Assembly (NCBI GenBank): GCA_026770585.1
Contig: MU646799.1
Span: forward strand, 141,301 to 151,565
Source: Baffinella frigidus
Lineage: Eukaryota > Cryptophyceae > Cryptomonadales > Baffinellaceae
Reading direction: 5' to 3'
Length of the DNA stretch: 10,265 bases
Position numbers and translations under genes: made by a program. The notes beneath the pieces are model-generated. The model had not been told where the DNA came from, did not search any database, and saw nothing but the letters and a program-made list of their open reading frames with translations. This document shows positions 1 through 8,300 of this stretch, piece by piece. Numbering within the stretch: position 1 is the stretch's first letter; every line of letters starts with the position of its first letter.

Positions 1-117
1 GGGGGGAGAGAGAGGGGGGGAGGGAGGGAGGGAGGGGGAGGGAGAGAGAGGGAGAGAGGGAGAGAGAGGGAGAGGGAGGGAGAGGGAGAGAGGGAGAGAG
101 GGAGAGAGAGAGAGAGG
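1..117. repeat. Purine GA/GGGA microsatellite
   Basis: 117 bases of only G and A, in GGGA and GA runs. No coding content. Confidence 0.95.
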
Positions 118-368
118 CTCAACTCGCGGCGGCACCCTCGCGCTTGGTGCGTGCGGCGCCTGCACCATCCGCGCTGTCCGCGCGTGACCCGTCCTGATTC
201 GGGGGACACAGGTTATTCACCACATTTGGGGATAGTGCGCGCCGTCCGGGCGTGACATTTGGGGATAGTGTGCGCCGTCCGGGCGTGACCCGCCCTGCGG
301 TGTAACGTGAGGAATGCGTTTGTTACTGATGCGCCCTGGCCGCGCGTGACCCATCCTGATTTGGGATG

Positions 369-472
369 TATCCCTTAAGTGGCGAGTAGGCGCATACGCC
401 CTACGGTAGGGCCCTAGGACCTGCCTAGGACCTCTGCGGGTCGTTTTCGACCCGCTGGCCACGTGAGGGATA
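369..472. mobile_element. MITE-like element, CTACGGTAGG family, copy 1
   Basis: About 104 bp with imperfect terminal inverted repeats (TATCCCTTAAGTGGC against GCCACGTGAGGGATA). Inside are CCCTACGGTAGGG, CCTAGGACCTGCCTAGG and the palindrome GCGGGTCGTTTTCGACCCGC. No coding capacity; a related copy is at 753-856. Confidence 0.75.
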
Positions 473-612
473 AGTTACTGGGAATATTGGGTACATGTTG
501 TTGAGAAAATGGCACGGGCGCGGAATCTTCTTGGTTACCACTCGGTGGGCTACGAGGGTTTCGTTGACCCCGGATTCCGGGGTGTTACATGACCAATTTG
601 CATTAGAAAGAT

Positions 613-672
613 CCTTAAAGTTAACTGTCTTCAGGTAAGTTGACTTTTGATGAAAGGTTCGTAGTCCACCGT
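613..672. repeat. 60-bp repeat, copy 1 (partner at 1867-1925)
   Basis: GTAAGTTGACTTTTGATGAA, then AGGTTCGTAGTCCAC, recurs with few changes at about 1890-1925. It shows that the sequence next to the exon 9 tandem segment was also copied about 1.25 kb away. Confidence 0.7.
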
Positions 673-752
673 GTGGGTGTAGTGATCAGATAGCGCTTGT
701 CCGCGCGTGACTCGTCCTGTGGGGTTTACAACAGGTTATGGTAAGCCCAGGA

Positions 753-856
753 TATCCCTCAAGTGCCCAGTAGGCTCATACGCCCTACGGTAGGGCCCTA
801 GGACCTGCCTAGGGCTTCCACGGGCGAATATTCGCCCTATGGTCACTTAAGGGACA
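753..856. mobile_element. MITE-like element, CTACGGTAGG family, copy 2
   Basis: Same length and layout as 369-472: ends TATCCCTCAAGTG against CACTTAAGGGACA, the same CCCTACGGTAGGGCCCTAGG core, and a different inner palindrome, GGGCGAATATTCGCCC. That the inner hairpin stems differ but remain self-complementary is notable. Confidence 0.75.
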
Positions 857-1068
857 CATAGATAGATAGTGCGAGTAAGATACACAGGCTATCGAGCACA
901 GGGGACACAGGTTATTGGGCACACGGCGCTTGCTCCGCGCCGTCAGCGCGCCGTCAGCGCGTGGCCCATAATAATCAAGAGGACGAAACCGACCGAACAA
1001 TAACCGGTGCATCTCTCGATATGTTCAATAACCTGCGCATCATACAGGACGGGTCCTGACCGATCCTG

Positions 1069-1131
1069 AGGGTTTATGGTTTATGGAAGAAGGGTTTATG
1101 GTTTATGGTTTATGGTTTATGGTTTACGGGT
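1069..1131 (+). repeat. TTTATGG telomere-variant array
   Basis: Repeated GGTTTAT units interrupted by GAAGAAG and ending in TTTACGGG. Confidence 0.85.
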
Positions 1132-1221
1132 CCCGGATATCCCGTGTAACGTGACCAGCAATTGCTGACTTTTGGCGTGTTTCTCAAAAAACAATCCAAT
1201 AATTGACTTTAGAATGTTCCT

Positions 1222-1404
1222 CGTAGAGCGCTGTGCAGAGAAGTTGGCCACCGGAAAATGGGAAAATGGGAAAATGGGAGCCGTTGATGTCCACTTTTGA
1301 GAAATTCATGTACCAAATTCCTCAAATGTTGACAAAATGGCTCCAATTTCTCAAATTTCCATTATTTCCCATAGCCAACTTCTCTGCATAGCGCTCTAGT
1401 GTTC
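1222..1404. mobile_element. MITE-like element with 25-35 bp inverted ends
   Basis: TAGAGCGCTGTGCAGAGAAG then TTGGC at the left is matched in reverse complement by GCCAACTTCTCTGCATAGCG at the right. The interior has a 9-base tandem repeat (GGAAAATGG x3) and no ORF. A related inverted end, CAGAAAAGTTGGCCGCC, occurs at about 9717. Confidence 0.8.
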
Positions 1405-1462
1405 TGAGTGGACTCGTCACTTAATGGATAGCGAGAAACGCGTTTATTACGGTTCATGGTTG

Positions 1463-1574
1463 TTAGGGTTTAGGGTTTAGGGTTTAGGGTTTAGGGTTTA
1501 GGGTTTAGGGTTTAGGGTGTAGGGTTTAGGGTTTAGGGTTTAGGGTTTAGGGTTTAGGGTTTAGGGTTTAGGGT
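1463..1574 (+). repeat. Interstitial telomere-type array (TTTAGGG)n, best in window
   Basis: About 16 TTTAGGG units with a single TGTAGGG variant. It is internal, with unique sequence on both sides. On the gene strand it is CCCTAAA, next to the exon 9 echo e donor. Confidence 0.97.
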
Positions 1575-1581
1575 CGCAGAC

Positions 1582-1596
1582 CTTGTTGCGCTTCAG
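1582..1596 (-). pseudogene. Exon 9 echo e: donor end only
   Basis: GAAGCGCAACAAG followed by GTCTGC and then immediately by the longest telomere-like array (1463-1574). It is the shortest and farthest downstream of the exon 9 copies. Confidence 0.6.
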
Positions 1597-1757
1597 TAAG
1601 GAAGCAATTTGCGGGACTAATTCGTCAACTTTGCGGAAAAGAGCCCTGGCTCACCTCACCAAAATGGTGAGCCCAAACAGACTGAGACAGAGCTAGAAAG
1701 TCGCATTCGCTCTGACCTCAGGGTGTATGGTTGTTCTGTTTAAGGTTCGATGGGTTG

Positions 1758-1822
1758 GGGCGTATGGTTTAGGGTTTAAGATTTAGGGTTCAGGGTCTAG
1801 GGTTTAGGGTTTAGGGTTTATG
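1758..1822 (+). repeat. Degenerate TTTAGGG array
   Basis: TTTAGGG units mixed with GTTTAAG and GGTCTAG variants, ending just before the exon 9 echo d donor flank. Confidence 0.85.
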
Positions 1823-1830
1823 GCGCGAAC

Positions 1831-1850
1831 CTTGTTGCGCTTCTTGGTGA
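1831..1850 (-). pseudogene. Exon 9 echo d: donor end only
   Basis: The last 20 bases of exon 9 (TCACCAAGAAGCGCAACAAG) followed by GTTCGC and then a CCCTAAA-like array. Confidence 0.7.
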
Positions 1851-1941
1851 CAAAAGTTGCATAAAAAATCTTCAAGTTAGTTATCTCTGGGCAAGTTGAC
1901 TTTTGATAAAAGGTTCGTAGTCCACTGAGTGAGTTACTGAC

Positions 1942-1969
1942 CTTGTTGCGCTTCTTGGTGAGCTCTTTC
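1942..1969 (-). pseudogene. Exon 9 echo c: 3' part with donor
   Basis: The last 28 bases of exon 9 with donor AAG|GTCAGT. A new CTACAG happens to precede it, so it could be used as a mini-exon, but with a shifted frame. Confidence 0.7.
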
Positions 1970-1996
1970 CTGTAGGGCACAACGCAAGGCAGTCAC

Positions 1997-2062
1997 CTCG
2001 GACAGTTGGCTTCGGCGTCCGCGTGACCGGTCACGCGGGCGTTCACGAGCCTGCCGGCGGGG
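1997..2062 (-). other. Exon-like block X, copy 2
   Basis: The second copy of the 66-base block, same edges (ACAG| and GAG|GTGACT), with a few substitutions and equal length. Both frames seen in copy 1 remain open. Its conservation may reflect recent duplication rather than selection. Confidence 0.35.
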
Positions 2063-2092
2063 CTGTTCCAGTCCACTGAGTGGGTTACTGAC

Positions 2093-2132
2093 CTTGTTGC
2101 GCTTCTTGGTGAGCTCTTTCCACCAGGATGTA
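2093..2132 (-). pseudogene. Exon 9 echo b: 3' part with donor
   Basis: The last 40 bases of exon 9 (from ACATCCTGG) with donor AAG|GTCAGT; the acceptor is gone. It is the second unit of the tandem segment 1921-2303. Confidence 0.75.
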
Positions 2133-2167
2133 CCCCATCTAGCGACGGAACATGACAAGGCAGTCAC

Positions 2168-2233
2168 CTCGGACAGTTGGCTTCGGCGTCCGCGTGACCG
2201 GTCACGCGGGCGCTCAAGAGCCTGCCGGCGGGG
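2168..2233 (-). other. Exon-like block X, copy 1
   Basis: A 66-base block bounded by CCAG| and GAG|GTGACT. One frame reads PRRQALERPRDRSRGRRSQL then SE, open; another reads AGRLLSARVTGHADAEANCP. It contains the palindrome CGCGTGACCGGTCACGCG. It alternates with exon 9 copies in the tandem segment. I recognise no family; it may be an exon or only intron sequence. Confidence 0.35.
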
Positions 2234-2258
2234 CTGGTCCACTGAGTGAGTTACTGAC

Positions 2259-2303
2259 CTTGTTGCGCTTCTTGGTGAGCTCTTTCCACCAGGATGTCGC
2301 CTG
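2259..2303 (-). CDS. Exon 9 (probable, reading frame uncertain)
   Basis: A 45-base block between GGTGCTACAG|CAGGCG and AACAAG|GTCAGT, a strong donor. Continuing from exon 8 in phase 1 it reads [15 protein letters not shown]; in phase 0 it reads [15 protein letters not shown]. Both are open. I prefer the first because it follows from exon 8. Four downstream copies keep the donor end. I do not recognise the segment; it would be linker beyond the MoCF domain. Confidence 0.5.
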
Positions 2304-5300
2304 CTGTAGCACCCCTGTTTTCGGGTTTCGGGTTTCGGATTTAGTGTTTCATGTTTCGGGTTTCGGGTTTCGGATTTAGTGTTGCATGTTTCGGGTTTTA
2401 GGTTTCGGATTTAGCGTTTCATGTTTCGGGTTTCGGGTTTCGGGTTTAGTGTTTAGTGTCTAGTGTCTAGTGTTTAGTGTTTAGTGTTTAGTGTTGAGGG
2501 TTCATGGTTTAGTGGCAGCATGCTGTAGCACCCCTGTTTTCGGGTTTCGGGCTTCGGGTTTAGGATTTGGGGTTTAGCGTTTAGGGGGCTGGGTTTAGGT
2601 TTTGGGGTTCGGGGTTGAGGGGCAGACCTGACGGAGCGTTGGATTCCAATTTGGCGACGATTGACGGCGAGAGCATTGTGCGGATCTGCAAGGGACCGTT
2701 CGGTTCAGAGTTTAGGTTTAGAGTTTTGGGTTTAGGGTTTAGGTTTAGAGTTTTGAGTTTGGGTTTTTGGGTTTGGGGTTTAGGGTGTAGATTTTGAGTT
2801 TTGGGTTTTTGGTTCAGGGTTTAGTGTGTAGGGTTTAGGGTTTAGGGTTCAGGTTTTGGGGGTTAGGGTTTAGGGTCTGGGGTTTATGGTTTATGTTTAT
2901 GGTTTATGTTTATGGTTTATGGTTTATAGTTTAGGGTTTATGGAAGATGGTTTATGGTTTATGGTTTGTTTTTTATGGTTTACTGTTGATTGTTTATGGT
3001 TTATGGTTTATGGTTTAGGGTTTAAGGAAGATGGTTTATGGTTTATGGTTTATGGTTTATGGGTTAGGGGTTGCGGTTTGGGGTTTGGTGTGTAGGGTGC
3101 AGGGTGTAGGGTTTGGGGTTTAGGGTTTGGGATTTTAAGGTTTAGGGTCTAGGGATTAGGGTGAGCGTGCCTGGGTGAGCGCAGCGTTGAGGGCGTACCC
3201 GTCCCTGCTCTCCAGCGTCACAAGACCCGAAACCCCCAAACCCCGAAAACCCGTAAAACCCAAGCGCTCCACTGGGAACAAACCCCACACCCTAAACCCG
3301 AACCCTACCCGACTAAAAACGTACACTCTATAACACGAAACGCAGCCAACGGCAGAAGAAAGAAGAAGAAGTGTACCACCAGCAACCCGTAGCAGCTTTT
3401 ACCGGATCCCCCGAAGGATTTCGGGTATTCAATTTTTTTAAATTCTTTGCTATGACCCTACGTAAACACATCTTTCCTATGCCCCTACGGTAGGAACCCC
3501 TAGGGACCTCGTATTGCTGACGGGAGATACCGATGAGATCTCGTCGGTTTAGCTAAAAATTACTACAGTGCCCGACCCGGTTATAAGCTGCTCCGGGTTG
3601 CTGGTGGTACCTGGGCGTGCGCCTCGTTTGGTACTCGTTTGGATCCAAACGCTTTTACGAAGCCACTTGTAGGTTCCACAGAACGGAGTTCGAAGGGATT
3701 TCGAAGGGATTTCGAAGGGATTTTGAATAACCTTTAAGCGACAAGACCTTGAGACGCATCTCAAGGCTTGAGAGTAATACAGAAGAAGAAGAAGAAGAAG
3801 CAGAAGGAGGGGTAGGGTGCCTGAGTGAGCGCAGCGTTGAGGGCGTACCCGTCCTTGCTCTCTCAGTAAAGCAGGGCTCGCCGTACATGTATTTAATATC
3901 CATAAATGTATTGTAGTTACCCGTTTGTACTGGAGTCTTTGCTCTAAATGTGTTTTAGGGCCAGCGCAGTTATAATCAGGTACCTGGGTGAGCGCCGCGT
4001 CGAATAACCCTTAAGCGACAAGACCTTGAGATGCATCTCAAGGCTTGAGAGTAATACGGAAGAAGAAGAAGAAGCAGAAAAAGAAGAAGAAGAAGGGGTA
4101 GGGTGCCTGGGTGAGCGCAGCGTTGAGGGCGTACCCGTCCTTGCTCTCCAGCGTCACAATAACCTGAAAAACGAGAGAGTTTAGGGTCTAGGGTTGATGG
4201 GTTAGGGTTGACGGTTTAGGGTTGATGGTTTAGGGTGTAGGCTGCAGGGTGTAGACTCCAGGGTTCAGGGTTTGGGGGTAAGGGTTTAGGGTTTAGGGTT
4301 TAGGGTTTAGGGTGTAGGATTGAGGTTTTCGCGTTGAGGGCGTAGCCGTTCTTGCTCTCGAGCAATCACCTGGCAAACGAGAGAGTTTCGGGTTCAGGGG
4401 CAAAAATAGGAAGGTGCAGACTTTAAAGTAAGGTCCAGGGTTTGGGTTTAGGGTTTGGGATTTGGGGTTTGGGATTTGGGGTTTGGGATTTAGGGTTTAT
4501 GGTTTAGGGTTTAGGGTTTGAGGTTTAGGGTTTAAGGTTTAGGGTTTAGGGTTTAGGGTTGAGCGAAGCTTACTTCATCATGAAAGCGCTATGTTAAGGA
4601 GCTGGGGATTAGGGTTTAGGGGTTGGGGTTATGGGTTATGGGTTTATGGTTGGGAGTTAGGGGTTAGGAGTTATGAGTTAGGGGTTAGGGGTTAGAGTTT
4701 GGGTTTAGGGCGTAGGGTTTACAACCCCCCTAATAAGTTGGGAGTTAGGGGTTATGGGGTGACCTAGTAGTCGTCGTTGTGGAGGACCGGGTAAGACCCC
4801 ACGTCAACTATGCTGAACCCTAACCACTGAGTCAATATGATTAACCGTATTCAATATGGTTAACCATATTAGCATAGTTGAACCCTAAACACTGAATCAA
4901 TGTGGTTAACCGTATTCAATATGGGTAACCATATTGGTTTACGGTCAACCATATTGGTTTAGGTAACCATATTGTTTTAGGGTTTAGGATTTAGGGTTTA
5001 GGGTTTAGGGTTTAGGGTTTAGGGTTTAGGGTTTAGGGTCTAGGATTTAGGGCTAAGGGTTTCTGACTTATGGGTTGGGGTTTAAGGTTTAGGGGTTAGG
5101 GTTCAGGGTCTAGAGGTTGGGGTGACCTGGTATGCGTCGTTGTTGAGGACTGGGTAGGACCCCACATCAACCATCTGCAGCCAGCGTTTCGGGCTTAGGG
5201 TTTCGGGTTTCGGGTTTATGGTTTTGATTTTAGGGTTTAGGGTTTAGGATTTAGGGTTGAGGACTTGGGGGTTTGGGTTTGGGGGTTTGGGTTTAGGGGA

Positions 5301-8300
5301 TAGGGGATAGGAGCCCACGGATAGGAGCCCACGTCCACCATCTGCACGAGGGAGGTTTAGGGTTTCGGGTTTCGGGTTTCGGGTTTCGGGTTTCGGGTTT
5401 CGGGTTTAGGGTTTTGAGCGTATGGTTTCGGGTATAGGGGTTAGGTTTTAGGGCTGAGAATTCCGGTTTTCGATTTTCGGGTTTGGAGGATAGGAGTTTC
5501 GGGATTCGGTGGAAGCCCGCGTCAACCATCTACATGCACCATCAAGATTTATTCTCGGAACATAACAGAATCTGCGGTTTACTAAGACTTTTGAAACTGA
5601 TTTATGCTGTTTTAAACCTTGGTTCTATGCCTGAAATAGCATATCCAACCTTATATTCGGCGTTGGAAGCCCTAATATACACAACAGATTCTGTTATGCT
5701 CCGAAATGAGATGAGGGTCGTAGATGCACACAGCTTCACAACCACACAGCGGACCACAAAGGGATTTTCGGCCCAAGTCGGGCCACCTTTCCGTTACCTT
5801 AGCCCTAGGAACCCCCCCCATGTCCCTACGGGTCGCCTACCGTAGGGTCCTAGGTCTTATCGCTGAAGGGTTATTCGAAATCCCTTCGAACTCCGCTGTG
5901 CGGAACCTACAAGTGGCGCCGTAAAACCTCTTGTAGAGAATTTGTACGGGGCTGGTCACGTTACCGTACGGAATTCCGTGCGGTAACATGCCCAGCCCCG
6001 TACAAATCCTGGACACGAGCATAACACCAACAGTGAAGAAAAGGCCACGGTCAGCCTGGAGTGGTACTGTTGTAGCATTACCTTGGTGCCATCAGCCTCG
6101 AGTGGTGTGGTTGTAGGGGCATTGACTTGGTGCCAGGAATTGATGTAGGGTTGATGTAGGGGTATTAATTTGATGTAGGGGTATTAATTTGATGTAGGGG
6201 TATTAATTTGATGTAGGGGTATTAATTTGATGTAGGGGTATTAATTTGGTACTAGGTTCGGGGGGTGACCTGGCACCATTCGACAACGTAGGCAAGATTC
6301 GGCTCCGAGTCGCGATGTAACACATTCAGAGCAGAAAATTCAGTGCAAAAGTGCGACTAAAATACGGCCCGAGTAAAATCGGGCCCGCCATAAATTCATT
6401 TTAGTTGCACGTGTGTACCGATTTCCCTGCTTTGAATGTATGAGGCGAGTGTGTACCGCGGCGTGCTTACGCTGGCACTGCTCGAGAAAGTCCTGTACAG
6501 AGGACGGAGGCCAGGTTCGGCTCCGCGTCGTTGATGTACATCGCCTCTCCACACAGCGGACTACACAGCAATTTCTCCACAACCCACACGTGGGTAACCC
6601 GCACGACCCAACGGTACCACGCCAGAATGGTCGAGGAAACCCGACACCTTATCCACGTACGATCTGACGTGGTTGACTTAGGAATTCAAGGTACTTCCCT
6701 CGAAAGATGTCAAAAGTGGATGTTCCGAACCCTCTGGCGTGGTAGGCCTAGCCGATTCCCGCTGAGAATCGGGAGGAACCCTTCGTAGCCCGCGGTGCAA
6801 TCTCATAGGGAAACGGTTTTAATCTAAAACCATTGGATCCACTGAAAATTACTACACGAATACTTTAATATTACTAGTAAAACTCATGATGTGTAGTAAA
6901 TTTCATAGCCAGAAAGTTTTAAATAAAAACCGTTTGCCTGTAAAATCTCAGGGTTGATGGGGGTGTACCGCGGCGTGCTCCCGCTGGCACCGCTCCAGGA
7001 CGTAGGCCAGGTTCGGCTCCGAGTCGTTGATGTACATCTTGGCTGCGAAGAAGGGCGGCCGCTCCAAGTCCTTGCGCACCTATGGTGTTTCGTGTTTCGT
7101 GTTTAGGGTTTGGGGCTTGGGGTTTGGGGTTTAGGGTTTAGGGTTTAGAGATGAGGGTTTAGGGTTTAGGGTTTAGGGTTTAGGGTTCAAAGGTTTGGGG
7201 TTTAAGGGACAATGGCGGCCGCTCCAGGTCGTTGCGAACCTGTGGGTGTTGAAGCTTTGGGGTTTGGGGTTTAGGGATTCGAGGTTAGGGTTTGGGGTTT
7301 AGTGTTTAGAGATTAGGGTTTAGGGTTTAGGGTTTAGGGTTTAGGGTTTAGGGTTTAGGGCTTAGGGTTTAGGGTTTGGGGTTTAGGGTTTAGGGTTGAG
7401 GGCGTAGCCATCCTTGCTGGGAAGGGTTAGTACCAGGGAAATCTCAGATTAGTCGACAGTCCGCAGGAGGAGTAGGGGGGACTCGCGGTTCGCTTTTAGT
7501 GATGGGGGGTTGGAAATTGCTTCTAGTGTTTGGGGATTGTAGGGTGTGCAGGGTCTGTAGGGTGTAGGGTGCAGGGTGTAGGGTGTAGGGTGTAGGGTGT
7601 AGGGTGCAGGGTGCAGGGTGCAGGGTGTAGGGTGTAGGGTGCAGGGTGTAGGGTGTAGGATGTAGGGTGTAGGGTGTAGGGTTACCAGCTCGAACTTGGC
7701 CTTGCAGTACTGGGGGACGCCCGGGAGAATGTAGACGTTGTTCTTGACGATCAGCGGCCACCGATCCCCCTCAAGCTTCCTGAGGAGTGTCGAGCCCTGC
7801 GCACAAGAGTTGACTAATTTCAGGTCGCGTCCTGTTTTTAGTACCAGGAAGGTATTATATAATAGATGTAGCGACTGTATAACCACATGTACTGGGGGAC
7901 GCCCGGGATAATGTAGACGTTATTCTTGACAATAAGCGGTAACCGATCCCCTTCAAGCTTCCGCAGGAGAGTCAAGCCCTGCGCACAAGAGTTGACTGAT
8001 TCGAGATGGTCGCGTCCTGGTTTTAGTACCAGGAAGGTGTTATATAATAGATGTAGCGACTATATAACCAGTTGTATAGCCGGGGATCGTCCTTAGTACT
8101 GGCACCCGGGAGAAAGTAGACGGTGTTCTTAACAAAGAGCGGCCACCGGCCTCTAACTTCCATAGGAGTGTCGAGCCCTGCAAACAAGAGACAAATGAGA
8201 CCAATTTTCACAGAACAGCAGACTGATTTAATCGCGGCGAGTATTTTCCGAATATACGATTTCGGGGACCTCCGATCCGATTTGCAACGAAAATTGCTAC

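Larger units (their letters stand above)
118..1060. repeat. Region of dispersed GC-rich short repeats, no gene seen
   Basis: A motif like GTCCGCGCGTGACCCGTCCTG recurs near 176, 246, 278, 336 and 698, with looser forms near 930-970 and 1040. GACACAGGTTATT recurs near 206 and 904. At 226-290 a 34-36 base unit (CACATTTGGGGATAGTG, then GCCGTCCGGGCGTGAC) is tandemly doubled. The open frames here are made of these repeats. On the minus strand the motif starts CAGGACGGGTCACGCG, so decayed exon echoes cannot be excluded. Confidence 0.6.
1918..2303. repeat. Tandem segment carrying exon 9 and block X, about 2.5 units
   Basis: GTCCACTGAGTGAGTTACTG starts repeat units near 1921, 2072 and 2238, giving periods of about 151 and 166 bp. 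Each unit carries an exon 9 donor end; the first two also carry block X. The copies are very similar, so the duplication looks recent. Confidence 0.88.

Noticed and set aside
217-462. Minus-strand 81-residue frame
   Set aside because: Composed of short GC-rich repeats (SRPDGAHYPQM twice) and part of a hairpin element; no family resemblance.
1463-1574. A true chromosome end
   Set aside because: The array is internal, short, and followed on both sides by non-telomeric sequence and by gene exons; it is interstitial.
1934-2242. RS-rich splicing-factor-like protein (ERPRDRSRGRRSQ)
   Set aside because: The frame arises from a tandem duplication that switches frame between units; composition follows from a GC-rich palindrome.
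2152-3095. Plus-strand open frames rich in GFRV/WFMVYGL repeats
   Set aside because: They translate TTTCGGG, TTTAGGG and TTTATGG repeats; no domain and no coding signal beyond the repeat.
5483-5845. Plus-strand 120-residue frame
   Set aside because: Crosses an exon 6 echo, a TIR element and an exon 5 echo boundary; a chance frame over unrelated pieces.
6151-6247. CRISPR array
   Set aside because: The 19-bp units are directly adjacent with no spacers; it is a minisatellite, and the window is eukaryotic.
7444-7886. Long minus-strand frame with HPTPYTL repeats as a repeat protein
   Set aside because: The repeat part is the TGTAGGG/TGCAGGG array read in a frame; only its start, exon 4 (7686-7796), is real coding sequence, and exon 4 ends at a donor before the array.
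7686-8177. Mutually exclusive alternative exons (as in some animal genes)
   Set aside because: Extra copies lack one splice site and most have frameshifts or stops, so they cannot replace the intact exon.
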